Below, piece after piece: positions 14,153 to 24,700 of a stretch of DNA of 64,000 nt. Positions within the stretch are counted from its first letter, which is position 1. Every line of letters starts with the position of its first letter. Made by a program: the position numbers and the translations under genes. Under the pieces are notes generated by a model that had not been told where the DNA came from, did not search any database, and saw only the letters and a list, made by a program, of their open reading frames with translations. The stretch comes from Streptococcus sp. oral taxon 061 (lineage in GTDB: Bacteria; Bacillota; Bacilli; Lactobacillales; Streptococcaceae), in assembly GCF_013394695.1 (NCBI RefSeq), contig NZ_CP058258.1:268001-332000 (forward strand). The letters run 5' to 3'.

Positions 14153-14992
14153 ATGCAATCTACACAAAAGAAACCTTTAACAGCCTTCACTGTTATTTCA
14201 ACCATCTTCTTGCTTTTATTGACTGTACTCTTTATCTTTCCATTCTACTGGATTTTGACAGGTGCATTCAAATCACAACCGGATACCATTATGATTCCAC
14301 CACAATGGTTCCCTAAAGCTCCAACAATGGAGAACTTCCAACAATTGATGGTGCAAAACCCAGCCTTGCAATGGATGTGGAACTCAGTCTTCATTTCATT
14401 GGTAACTATGTTCTTGGTTTGTGCAACTTCATCCCTAGCAGGTTATGTATTGGCTAAGAAACGTTTCTACGGTCAACGCATTCTCTTTGCAATCTTCATC
14501 GCTGCCATGGCTCTTCCAAAACAAGTTGTCCTTGTGCCATTGGTACGTATCGTCAACTTCATGGGAATCCATGACACTCTTTGGGCGGTTATCTTGCCTT
14601 TGATCGGATGGCCATTTGGGGTCTTCCTCATGAAACAGTTCAGTGAAAACATTCCAACAGAATTGCTCGAATCTGCTAAAATCGATGGATGTGGTGAGAT
14701 TCGTACTTTCTGGAGCGTAGCCTTCCCTATTGTGAAACCAGGATTTGCAGCTCTTGCAATCTTTACCTTCATCAATACATGGAATGACTACTTTATGCAG
14801 TTGGTTATGTTGACATCTCGTAACAACTTGACCATCTCACTTGGGGTTGCGACTATGCAGGCTGAGATGGCAACCAACTATGGTTTAATTATGGCAGGGG
14901 CTGCTCTTGCAGCTGTGCCAATCGTAACAGTCTTCCTTGTCTTCCAAAAATCCTTCACTCAAGGTATTACTATGGGAGCCGTTAAAGGTTAA
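14153..14992 (+). CDS. satC: sialic acid ABC transporter permease
   Basis: 279-residue MalG-type permease with six predicted helices. The EAA loop is ESAKIDGCGEIRTFWSVAFP. AAAGGAGACAGCT precedes the ATG. It forms the heterodimeric channel with SatB. The stop codon is immediately followed by a BOX repeat. Confidence 0.92.
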   Translation: MQSTQKKPLTAFTVISTIFLLLLTVLFIFPFYWILTGAFKSQPDTIMIPPQWFPKAPTMENFQQLMVQNPALQWMWNSVFISLVTMFLVCATSSLAGYVLAKKRFYGQRILFAIFIAAMALPKQVVLVPLVRIVNFMGIHDTLWAVILPLIGWPFGVFLMKQFSENIPTELLESAKIDGCGEIRTFWSVAFPIVKPGFAALAIFTFINTWNDYFMQLVMLTSRNNLTISLGVATMQAEMATNYGLIMAGAALAAVPIVTVFLVFQKSFTQGITMGAVKG

Positions 14993-15144
14993 TACTCTGC
15001 GAAAATTGAATTCAAACCACGTCAGCGACTCCTTGCCGTAGATATTGGCACTGACTTCGTCAGTCTTATCTACAACCTCAAAACTGTGTTTTGAGCAGCC
15101 TGCGGATTGCTTCCTAGTTTGCTCTTCATTTTTAATCGAGAATA
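14992..15144 (+). repeat. BOX element (boxA-boxB-like-boxC)
   Basis: The start ATACTCTGCGAAAATT...CAAACCACGTCAGCG...CCTTGCCGTA is boxA. GTTTTGAGCAGCCTGCGG...TTCCTAGTTTGCTCTT followed by GAGAATA is boxC, with a boxB-like hairpin segment between (CTGACTTCGTCAG). BOX repeats are a hallmark of S. pneumoniae and close mitis-group species. Here it separates satC from the next gene and its stem-loop may affect mRNA stability. Confidence 0.92.
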
Positions 15145-15179
15145 GGAAAATCTATTTATTGAAAACAATATAGTATTAT

Positions 15180-15265
15180 AAGTGTCTACAAAATGGAGAG
15201 GAGTTGGTTACTTCAGGAAGTTTTGTTAGACACTTATAAACTTACTGGCTAGACATTTTGTGTCT
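15180..15265 (+). promoter_or_regulatory. inverted repeats in the leader before yhcH
   Basis: AAGTGTCTACAAAA (15180-15193) pairs with TTTTGTTAGACACTT (15221-15235) with one bulge. A second hairpin AGACA/TGTCT follows at 15251-15265. The loop contains GGAGAGGAG. No known riboswitch is recognised; it may be a structured leader or mRNA stabiliser. Confidence 0.4.
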
Positions 15266-15295
15266 GAAGATAACAATCAGGTAAAGGAAATTACT

Positions 15296-15748
15296 ATGAT
15301 TTTTGATGATTTAAAAAATATTAGCTTTTACAAGGGAATTCACCCAAATCTGGACAAGGCTATTGATTATCTCTATGAGCATCGTAAAGATACTTTTGAA
15401 TTGGGTAAATACGACATTGATGGAGATAAGGTCTTCTTAGTTGTACAGGAAAATGTTCTCAACAAAGAAGAAAATGATCGCTTTGAGCATCATAAAAACT
15501 ATGCAGACTTACATTTGTTAGTTGAAGGACATGAATATTCAAGTTACGGTTCTCGTGTTAAGGACGAGGCAGTAGCATTTGATGAAGCTAGTGATATTGG
15601 CTTTGTTCATTGTCACGAACAATACCCACTCTTGTTGGGATATCACAATTTCGCAGTTTTCTTTCCAGGAGAACCTCATCAGCCTAACGGTTATGCAGGT
15701 ATGGAAGATAAAGTTCGCAAATATTTATTTAAAATTTTAATCGATTAG
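15296..15748 (+). CDS. YhcH/YjgK/YiaL-family protein, likely sialic acid anomerase
   Basis: 150-residue cupin of the YhcH (DUF386) family; relatives in nan operons speed opening or anomer conversion of N-acetylneuraminate (NanQ). ATG at 15296 after AAAGGAAA; a longer open frame upstream lacks support. Typical features are HKNYADLHLLVEGHE, a FVHCHE segment and FPGEPHQPN, which hold the metal-binding His/Glu residues. Its position within the nan cluster supports the role. Confidence 0.88.
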   Translation: MIFDDLKNISFYKGIHPNLDKAIDYLYEHRKDTFELGKYDIDGDKVFLVVQENVLNKEENDRFEHHKNYADLHLLVEGHEYSSYGSRVKDEAVAFDEASDIGFVHCHEQYPLLLGYHNFAVFFPGEPHQPNGYAGMEDKVRKYLFKILID

Positions 15749-15768
15749 TCAGTTAGGAGGAGCAAACA

Positions 15769-16419
15769 ATGGCACATAAAGGATCTGGATTGATAAAAGC
15801 GGCATTTGATACGGATAACTTTCTGATGCGTTTTTGTGAGAAAGTGTTAGATATCGTGACGGTTAACCTACTCTTTGTTGTGTCTTGTTTGCCTATTGTG
15901 ACTATTGGAGTAGCTAAAATCAGTCTCTATCAGACAATCTTTGAAGTGAAACGCAGCCGTCGTATTCCTGTTTTCAAAATCTACATTAGAGCCTTTAAGC
16001 AAAATTTGAAATTAGGTTTTCAGTTAGGATTGCTGGAATTAGGAATCTTTTTGATCAGTGTGGTTGACTTATCACTATTTTGGAGTCAAACTGGAGTTGC
16101 CTTTCAACTCATTAAAGCTATTTGTTTGGGAATTCTGATATTTTTAACACTAGTTATGTTGGCTAGCTATCCAATTGCTGCACGCTATGAATTAACTTGG
16201 AAAGAAGTGCTCCAAAAGGGCTTACTTTTGGTCAGTTTTAACTTCGTTTGGTTCTTCTTGATGCTTGCGATTATTTTGTTAATCATTATGCTTCTCTATC
16301 TATCAGGCTTTACTCTAGTGCTTGGTGGTTCAGCATTTCTACTCTTTGGCTTTGGTCTACTTGCCTTTTGCCAAGCTGGATTAATGGAAAAATTGTTTGC
16401 TAAATATCAAGCAGATTGA
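15769..16419 (+). CDS. YesL-like (DUF624) integral membrane protein
   Basis: 216 residues, about five hydrophobic segments and a FDTDNFLMRFCEKVLDIVTVNLLFVVSC-like start split over residues 14-41, the usual beginning of YesL/DUF624 proteins encoded next to sugar ABC transporters. AGGAGGAGC precedes the ATG. Function in the family is not established; association with carbohydrate import is by context. It ends the operon upstream of site D. Confidence 0.75.
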   Translation: MAHKGSGLIKAAFDTDNFLMRFCEKVLDIVTVNLLFVVSCLPIVTIGVAKISLYQTIFEVKRSRRIPVFKIYIRAFKQNLKLGFQLGLLELGIFLISVVDLSLFWSQTGVAFQLIKAICLGILIFLTLVMLASYPIAARYELTWKEVLQKGLLLVSFNFVWFFLMLAIILLIIMLLYLSGFTLVLGGSAFLLFGFGLLAFCQAGLMEKLFAKYQAD

Positions 16420-16427
16420 AAACGATA

Positions 16428-16441
16428 TGAAACTACTTTCA
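16428..16441. promoter_or_regulatory. candidate NanR site D (nanL-nanK)
   Basis: TGAAACTACTTTCA, the exact motif, starts 93 bp before the -10 box at 16521, the same spacing as before nanA and nanE. Confidence 0.7.
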
Positions 16442-16497
16442 AACAAGAAAAGCTATGGGAGATGAATAGAAATTAAAATCTAAGTGGCTGAGATATA

Positions 16498-16526
16498 TTG
16501 AAAGCGCTTTTTACAAGGTGTATACT
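16498..16526 (+). promoter_or_regulatory. nanL-nanK promoter with cre-like core
   Basis: TTGAAA (16498-16503), 17-bp spacer, TATACT (16521-16526). The AAAGCGCTTT palindrome directly over the -35 is the same as in the nanE promoter and suggests CcpA control. Confidence 0.78.
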
Positions 16527-16583
16527 AAAATAGTAAAAAATCATCTGCTCAGTGCAGAAAATAAGAAATCTTAGGAGAAATCT

Positions 16584-17501
16584 ATGTCAGATTTAAAAAA
16601 ATATGAAGGTGTCATTCCTGCCTTCTACGCATGTTATGATGATGCGGGTGAAGTAAGCCCAGAACGTACTCGTGCCTTGGTGCAATACTTTATTGATAAA
16701 GGTGTTCAAGGGCTTTATGTCAATGGTTCTTCAGGTGAATGTATCTACCAAAGCGTAGAAGACCGCAAATTGATCTTGGAAGAAGTGATGGCAGTTGCTA
16801 AAGGCAAGTTGACTATCATTGCTCACGTGGCATGTAACAATACTAAAGACAGTATCGAACTTGCTCGTCATGCAGAAAGCTTGGGAGTAGATGCTATTGC
16901 AACAATCCCACCAATTTACTTCCGCTTACCTGAATACTCAGTTGCAAAATACTGGAACGACATCAGTGCTGCTGCACCAAATACAGACTATGTCATCTAT
17001 AACATTCCTCAATTGGCAGGTGTTGCTTTGACTCCAAGTCTTTACACAGAAATGTTGAAGAACCCACGTGTTATCGGTGTTAAAAACTCTTCAATGCCAG
17101 TTCAAGATATTCAAACATTTGTTAGCCTTGGCGGCGAAGATCATATCGTCTTTAATGGTCCAGATGAGCAGTTCCTAGGTGGTCGTCTCATGGGAGCAAA
17201 AGCTGGTATCGGTGGCACTTATGGTGCTATGCCAGAACTCTTCTTGAAACTCAACCAATTGATTGCAGATAAAGACCTAGAAACAGCGCGTGAATTGCAA
17301 TACGCTATCAACGCTATTATCGGTAAATTAACTGCAGCTCATGGTAATATGTACTGTGTGATTAAAGAAGTCTTGAAAATCAATGAAGGGCTTAATATCG
17401 GATCAGTTCGTTCTCCACTTACACCAGTTACCGAAGAAGATCGTCCAGTTGTAGAAGCAGCTGCTCAATTGATTCGTGAAACTAAGGAGCGTTTCCTCTA
17501 A
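16584..17501 (+). CDS. nanL: N-acetylneuraminate lyase
   Basis: Splits sialic acid into N-acetylmannosamine and pyruvate. 305-residue DHDPS-superfamily TIM barrel: substrate carboxylate loop NGSSGEC, the active-site Tyr in YVIYNIPQLAG, the Schiff-base Lys in VIGVKNSS and the GADEQ-like NGPDEQFLGG. AGGAGAAATCT is the RBS. In E. coli this enzyme is called NanA; here NanA is the sialidase. nanK follows 15 bp later. Confidence 0.93.
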   Translation: MSDLKKYEGVIPAFYACYDDAGEVSPERTRALVQYFIDKGVQGLYVNGSSGECIYQSVEDRKLILEEVMAVAKGKLTIIAHVACNNTKDSIELARHAESLGVDAIATIPPIYFRLPEYSVAKYWNDISAAAPNTDYVIYNIPQLAGVALTPSLYTEMLKNPRVIGVKNSSMPVQDIQTFVSLGGEDHIVFNGPDEQFLGGRLMGAKAGIGGTYGAMPELFLKLNQLIADKDLETARELQYAINAIIGKLTAAHGNMYCVIKEVLKINEGLNIGSVRSPLTPVTEEDRPVVEAAAQLIRETKERFL

Positions 17502-17516
17502 TCAACAGGAGGCTTT

Positions 17517-18401
17517 ATGACTAATTTCGTTGCAATTGATATTGGTGGAACTAATATCAAATACGGTTTAATTGACCAAGATGGACAACTTGTAGAGTCT
17601 AACGAAGTAGCGACTGAGGCTCATAAGGGTGGTCCCCACATCTTACAGAAAACAAAAGATATCGTAGCTAGCTATCTAGAAAAAGGACCAGTGTCAGGTG
17701 TAGCCATTTCCTCAGCGGGAATGGTTGATCCTGATAAGGGTGAAATTTTCTATGCTGGTCCACAGATTCCAAATTATGCTGGAACCCAATTTAAAAAGGA
17801 AATTGAAGAAAGCTTTAACATTCCTTGTGAAATTGAAAATGATGTTAACTGTGCAGGGCTTGCTGAAGCTGTCTCTGGTTCAGGAAAGGGTGCAAGTATT
17901 ACCCTTTGCTTGACAATTGGGACTGGTATCGGTGGTTGCTTAATCATTGATGGCCAAGTTTTTCATGGCTTTAGTAATTCTGCCTGTGAGGTTGGTTATC
18001 TGCACATGCAGGATGGAGCTTTCCAGGATTTAGCGTCTACGACAGCTCTTGTTAAGTATGTTGCAGACGCACATGGAGATGAAGTGGAACAGTGGAACGG
18101 TCGTAGAATTTTCAAAGAAGCTACCGAAGGCAATAAACTCTGTATGGAGGGGATTGACCGTATGGTGGATTACCTTGGTAAGGGTCTCGCAAATATTTGT
18201 TATGTTGCCAATCCAGAAGTTGTCATCCTTGGTGGTGGCATTATGGGGCAAGAAGCAATTTTGAAACCAAAAATCCGTAAGGCTTTGAAAGATTCGCTTG
18301 TTCCAAGTTTGGCAGACAAGACTCGACTTGAATTTGCCCACCATCAGAATACTGCTGGTATGCTCGGAGCATATTATCATTTCAGAACCAAACAGTCCTA
18401 A
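17517..18401 (+). CDS. nanK: ROK-family kinase, probable N-acetylmannosamine kinase
   Basis: Phosphorylates ManNAc to ManNAc-6-P, the substrate of NanE. 294 residues: ATP phosphate-binding DIGGTNIKYG, catalytic Asp in IENDVNC, ROK signature around GTGIGGCLIIDG. The usual zinc-binding cysteine cluster is not obvious. CAGGAGGCTTT is the RBS. Sugar specificity is inferred from its position behind nanL; ROK glucokinases look alike. Confidence 0.88.
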   Translation: MTNFVAIDIGGTNIKYGLIDQDGQLVESNEVATEAHKGGPHILQKTKDIVASYLEKGPVSGVAISSAGMVDPDKGEIFYAGPQIPNYAGTQFKKEIEESFNIPCEIENDVNCAGLAEAVSGSGKGASITLCLTIGTGIGGCLIIDGQVFHGFSNSACEVGYLHMQDGAFQDLASTTALVKYVADAHGDEVEQWNGRRIFKEATEGNKLCMEGIDRMVDYLGKGLANICYVANPEVVILGGGIMGQEAILKPKIRKALKDSLVPSLADKTRLEFAHHQNTAGMLGAYYHFRTKQS

Positions 18402-18428
18402 ATTGGCTTTGCCAATTTAGGTTTTTTT
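18397..18428 (+). terminator. rho-independent terminator of nanL-nanK
   Basis: CCTAAATTGGC (18397-18407) and GCCAATTTAGG (18411-18421) form a perfect 11-bp stem with loop TTT, then seven T. It overlaps the nanK stop codon. Confidence 0.92.
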
Positions 18429-18483
18429 GGCAGGAAAAAAGTTAGGTAAAACTTTAATAAAACTTTGGAAGCCCTTGCATTTC

Positions 18484-18581
18484 TTGGAATAATATAGTAT
18501 ATTTATTATACTGAGAAATCTCGAAAAAGCGTTTGTAAAATCAAGTCATTTTTTTATTCAGAAAAAATGTAAGCGATTTCT
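18484..18581 (+). promoter_or_regulatory. promoter of the protease-fucosidase gene with downstream cre-like site
   Basis: TTGGAA (18484-18489), 17-bp spacer, TATACT (18507-18512). ATGTAAGCGATTTCT at 18567-18581 matches the cre consensus except for its last base. No copy of the nan 14-mer is seen, so this gene appears to be catabolite controlled but outside the NanR set. Confidence 0.65.
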
Positions 18582-18712
18582 AAAATGAATTTAAACAGAA
18601 GATAAGAGTGGGAGGAAGAAGAGTTTTAAAGTAGGTACTGAGAAATAAAATTGTCGCCAGAGAAACTGGGCTCTTGCAGTAGCTGACTGCTTTTGTTCAT
18701 TAGGAGAATTTG

Positions 18713-21700
18713 ATGAAACAGTATTTTTTTGAAAGAAGTCGTATATTTAGTATTCGTAAACTAACGGTTGGTGTAGCCTCTGTGGCAGTTGGACTGGCTT
18801 TTTTTGCATCTGGAAATGTTGCCGCTAACGAAGTTGTGACAGAGCCAAAACTGGAAGTAGAAGGTCAAGCAAAAGAAGTAATCGATGTTGATAAAGAAAA
18901 AGCGGAAGCAGTTAAGGAAACTAAAGAAGTAGTGAGTCCTGTTAAAGAAGAAGTTGCTAAACAAGCATCTCCTGCTACAGAAAAAGTAACAGAAGAGACT
19001 AAAACTACTGAAGAGGCTGGAGATTTACTTCCAGAAGAAATTCCTGACCGTGCTTATCCTGATACGCCAGTGAATAAAATTGATACTTCAGCTATTGTAT
19101 CAGAAAAGGATAGCCCGAAAGTAGAAACTAAGAGTATTCTAAAAGCTGAAGAAGCAAGTGCAACTGGAGGAGAGAAAGAAAATAGAGCCATTATCAATGG
19201 TGGTCAGGATCTCAAACATATTGACTATGAAGGACAACCAGCTACATCTGCGACTATGGTTTATAGCATTTTTAGCTCTCCACTTGCAAATGGTGGGAAG
19301 CAGGATTATCTCAATTCTGGCTCTGGTATCTTTGTTGCACCAAATATTATCTTGACAGTAGCACACAACTTCTTAGTCAAGGATGCGGATACCAATGCGG
19401 GATCTATTCGTGGTGGTGATACTGCTAAATTCTACTACAATGTCGGTTCAAATAGTCCCAAGGTAAGATCTTTGCCAAACTCAGGAAAGACGGTTATTTT
19501 CAAGGAAAAGGATATCCATTTTTGGAATAAAGATAAGTTTGGTGAAGGTTACAAGAATGACCTAGCCTTGGTCGTAGCACCTGTTCCACTTCAAATCGCT
19601 AGTCCAAATAAGGCCGCAACCTTCACTCCTCTGGCAGAGCATCGGGAATACAAAGCTGGAGAACCTGTTAGTACCATTGGTTATCCTACAGATTCAAGCT
19701 CACCAGAATTGAAGGAGCCGATTGTTCCAGGACAGTTGTATAAGGCTGACGGTGTTGTTAAAGGTACTGAAAAATATGATGATAAGGGAACAGTAGGTGT
19801 TACCTATCGTTTGACTTCTGTATCAGGCCTTTCTGGTGGCGGTATTATCAACGGTGATGGCAAAGTCATCGGAATTCACCAACGTGGTACTGTTGACAAT
19901 ATGAACATTGCTGAAAAAGATCGTTTCGGAGGAGGTTTGGTCTTATCTCCAGAACAACTAGCTTGGGCTAAAGGCATCATTGAAAAATACGGTGTCAAAG
20001 AAGGCTGGTATCAAGGCGATAACGATAATCGCTATTACTTTGATTCAAAAGGACAATTACTCAGAAATACCACAGCTGTCATTGGTGGAAACAAGTATGC
20101 CTTTGACAATAGCGGTCTTGCTACCCTAGTTGAAGGCGTTGACTACGGCCGTGTAGTTATCGAACATGTGGACCAAAATGATAACCCAGTCAAAGAAAAC
20201 GATACTTTTGTAGACAGGGCAGAAGTTGGTGCACAATTCAATTATAACTACAAATCGGAAATTGAAAAAACAGATTTCTACAAGAAGAATAAAGAAAAAT
20301 ATGAGATTGTTTCAATTGGTGATTCTCCAGTCAATAAACAATTGAAAGACGCTTGGAATGAGGATCATAGTGTTGTGAGCAAGGCTCCTGCAGGAACTCG
20401 TGTCATTAAAGTAGTCTATAAAGTTAACAAAGGTTCCTTTGAGGTTCACTATCGCCTGAAAGACTCTGATAAAGAGTTGACGACTGCAGATGTGGACAAT
20501 AACGAAGGTAAAGAATACGATGTTTCCTTTGTTCATAAATTCCAATCTAAAGAAATTGCAGGTTATCGTGCAGTCAATGCAAGTCAAGAAGCAACTATCA
20601 AGCATAAAGGGGTGAATGAAGTTATTTTTGAATACGAAAAGATTGAAGATCCAAAACCAGCAACTCCTGTAACTCCAGTGGTTGATCCAAAAGATGAAGA
20701 AACAGAAATTGCTGCTTACGGTCCACTTCCAAGCAAGGCTCAATTGGACTACCATAAAGAAGAATTGGCTGCCTTCATCCACTATGGTATGAATACCTAT
20801 ACTAACTCTGAGTGGGGGAACGGTAGAGAAAATCCTCAAAACTTTAACCCGACGAACCTTGATACAGACCAGTGGATTAAGACATTGAAGGACGCTGGAT
20901 TCAAACGAACAATTATGGTTGTTAAACACCATGACGGATTTGTAATCTATCCTTCTCAATATACAAAACATACCGTAGCTGCTAGTCCATGGAAAAATGG
21001 TAAGGGTGACCTTCTTGAAGAAATCTCAAAATCAGCAACTAAGTATGACATGAATATGGGTGTGTACCTATCACCATGGGATGCAAATAATCCAAACTAT
21101 CACGTGAATACTGAAAAAGAGTACAACGAATACTACCTTAACCAACTCAAGGAAATCCTTGGCAATCCTAAATACGGGAATAATGGTAAATTCATCGAAG
21201 TATGGATGGACGGTGCGCGTGGTAGTGGAGCTCAAAAAGTAACCTATACCTTTGACAAGTGGTTCGAGTACATCAAGAAAGCTGAAGGGGATATCGCTAT
21301 CTTCTCTGCTCAACCGACAAGCGTACGTTGGATTGGTAATGAACGTGGAATCGCTGGAGATCCAGTTTGGCATAAAGTCAAGAAAGCTAAAATCACCGAC
21401 GATGTGAAGAATGATTATCTCAATCATGGGGATCCAGAAGGAGATATGTACTCAGTCGGTGAAGCAGACGTTTCTATCCGTTCAGGTTGGTTCTACCATG
21501 ATAATCAACAACCAAAATCAATCAAAGATTTGATGGATATTTACTTCAAGTCTGTTGGTCGTGGAACGCCACTTCTACTCAATATTCCACCAAATAAAGA
21601 AGGTAGATTCGCAGATGCAGATGTCGCCCGCTTGAAAGAATTCCGAGCAACCCTGGATCAAATGTATGCGACAGACTTCGCTAAGGGTGCAACAGTTACT

Positions 21701-24700
21701 GCAAGCTCTACTCGTAAGAATCACTTGTATCAAGCAAGCCACCTAACAGATGGTAAGGATGATACGAGCTGGGCTCTAGCAAATGATGCTAAAACGGGTG
21801 AATTTACTGTCGATCTTGGTCAAAAGAGACGCTTTGACGTAGTCGAACTCAAAGAAGATATCGCTAAAGGTCAACGTATCTCTGGCTTCAAGGTTGAAGT
21901 TGAGCTCAATGGACATTGGGTACCATACGGTGAAGGCTCAACTGTTGGTTATCGTCGCCTTATCCAAGGTCAACCAGTAGAAGCACAAAAGATTCGTGTG
22001 ACTATTACTGGTGCACAAGCGACTCCAATCTTGACAAACTTCTCTGTTTATAAGACACCAAGCAGTATCGAAAAAACAGATGGTTACCCTCTAGGTCTAG
22101 ATTACCATTCAAATACAACAGCTGATAAAGAAAATACAACTTGGTATGACGAATCTGAAGGTATCCGCGGAACATCTATGTGGACAAACCAAAAAGATGC
22201 AAGTGTAACCTACCGCTTCACTGGAACAAAAGCATATGTAGTATCTACAGTGGATCCAAACCACGGTGAAATGTCAGTTTACGTGGATGGTCAAAAGGTT
22301 GCAGACGTGCAAACCAATAATGCAGCTCGTAAACGTAGCCAGATGGTTTATGAAACAGATGACTTGGCTCCAGGTGAACATACTATCAAACTCGTCAACA
22401 AGACTGGAAAAGCTATTGCGACTGAAGGTATCTACACGCTCAACAACGCCGGCAAGGGTATGTTTGAAATGAAAGAAACGACCTATGAAGTTCAAAAAGG
22501 CCAACCGGTTACTGTAACCATTAAGCGTGTTGGTGGTAGCAAAGGAGTAGCAACAGTTCACGTTGTAACAGAACCAGGAACAGGGGTTCATGGTAAAGTC
22601 TATAAGGACACAACAGCTGACCTAACCTTCCAAGATGGTGAAACTGAGAAAACAATCACGATTCCAACGATTGACTTTACAGAACAAGCTGATTCAATCT
22701 TTGACTTCAAAGTGAAAATGACTAGCGTTTCTGACAATGCCCTTCTTGGTTTTGCTTCAGAGGCTACGATTCGAGTGATGAAAGCTGAATTGCTCCTAAA
22801 AGACCAGAGAAGCTATGACGATCAGGCACCTCAGCTTGATTACAGTCCAGGTTGGAACCATGAAACCAATTCTTCAGGTAAATACCAAAGCACTGAGTCT
22901 TGGGCATCATTTGGTCGATTGAATGACGAGCAAAAGAAAAATGCTAGTGTAACAGCCTACTTCTACGGAACAGGTCTTGAGATTAAAGGACATGTGGATC
23001 CAGGACATGGTATCTACAGAGTAACGCTAGACGGTAGAAAAGTCGAGTATCAAGATGGTCTAGGGAATGCGTCTGAATACAACGGTAAGAAGTACTTCAG
23101 TGGTACAGCCACTACTCGTCAAGGTGGTCAGACTCTTGTTCGTTTGACTGGACTCGAAGAAGGTTGGCATGCTGTAACCTTGCAATTGGATCCAAAACGT
23201 AATGACACTACGAGAAATATTGGTATCCAAGTTGACCAGTTCATCACTCATGGTGAAGATAGTGCTCTTTATACCAAAGCAGAGTTAATCCAAGCAATGA
23301 AGAGCTGGAAGGATGAGTTGGTTAAGTTTGACCAGACAAGCTTGAAGAATACTCCAGAGGCACGTCAAGCCTTCAAGTCAAACTTGGATAAATTATCTGA
23401 GCAACTTTCAGCAAGTGATGCCAATGCACAAGAAGTTCTGAAAACAGCAACAGCTTTGCAAACGATCCTTGATAAGGAAGAAAATTATGGCACAGATGAT
23501 ACTCCAACACCAGAACAGCCAGAAGAACCAAACTATGACAAGGCTATGGCAAGTCTGACCGAAGCGATTGAAAGGAAAACAGCTGAGCTTGGCGATGATA
23601 AAGAAGCTAAGAAGAAACTTGTAGAACTTACAGAGCAAGCCTTGGCAGCCATCCAAGAAGCTAAGACTCAGGATGCGGTAGATAAGGCCTTGCAAGCAGC
23701 TTTGGCATCTATCAACAGTCTTCAGGCGACTCCGAAAGAGGAGCCGGCTCCAGAAGAACCAAAACAGCCAGAAGAACCAAACTATGACAAGGCTATGGCA
23801 AGTCTGACCGAAGCGATTGAAAGAAAAACAGCTGAGCTCGGTGATGACAAGGAAGCTAAGAAGAAGCTAGTTGCATTAACAGAGCAAGCCTTGGCAGCCA
23901 TCCAAGAAGCGAAGACTCAGGATGCGGTAGATAAGGCCTTGCAAGCAGCTTTGGCATCTATCAATAGTCTTCAGGCGACTCCGAAAGAGGAGCCGGCTCC
24001 AGAAGAACCAAAACAGCCAGAAGAGCCAAACTATGACAAGGCTATGGCAAGTCTGACCGAAGCGATTGAAAGAAAGACAGCTGAGTTGGGTGATGACAAG
24101 GAAGCTAAGAAGAAGCTAGTCGCACTAACAGAGCAAGCCTTGGCAGCCATCCAAGAAGCCAAGACTCAGGATGCAGTAGATAAGGCCTTGCAAGTTGCTT
24201 TGGCATCTATCAATGAGCTTCAAGCGACTCCGAAAGAGGAACCAGCTCCAGAAGAGCCAAAACAGCCGGAGGAGCCAAGTAAGCCAGAAGAGTCTAAAGT
24301 TGACTACCATAAGGCAATTGCAGATTTGACTGAAGCTATCGAGAAAAAAGCAACAGAACTTGCCGATGATGTAGCTGCTCAGGAAAAACTCGTTGAACTT
24401 GGAGAACAAGCTCTTGCAACTATCCAAGAAGCTAAGACTCAAGATGCTGTTGAAAAAGCCTTGCAAGAAGCTTTGGCATCTATCAATGAGCTTCAAGCAA
24501 CTCCAAAAGAGGAGCCAGCTCCAGAAAAACCAACACAACCAGAAGAGCCAGCAAAACCAGAAGAACCAACACAGCCAGAGGTACCAAGCAAACCAGAAGA
24601 GCCTAAGCTTGACTACGATAAAGCTATGGCAAGCTTGTCCGAAGCCATTAAAAGTAAAACAGCTGAGTTGGGTGATGACAAGGAAGCTAAGAAGAAACTA

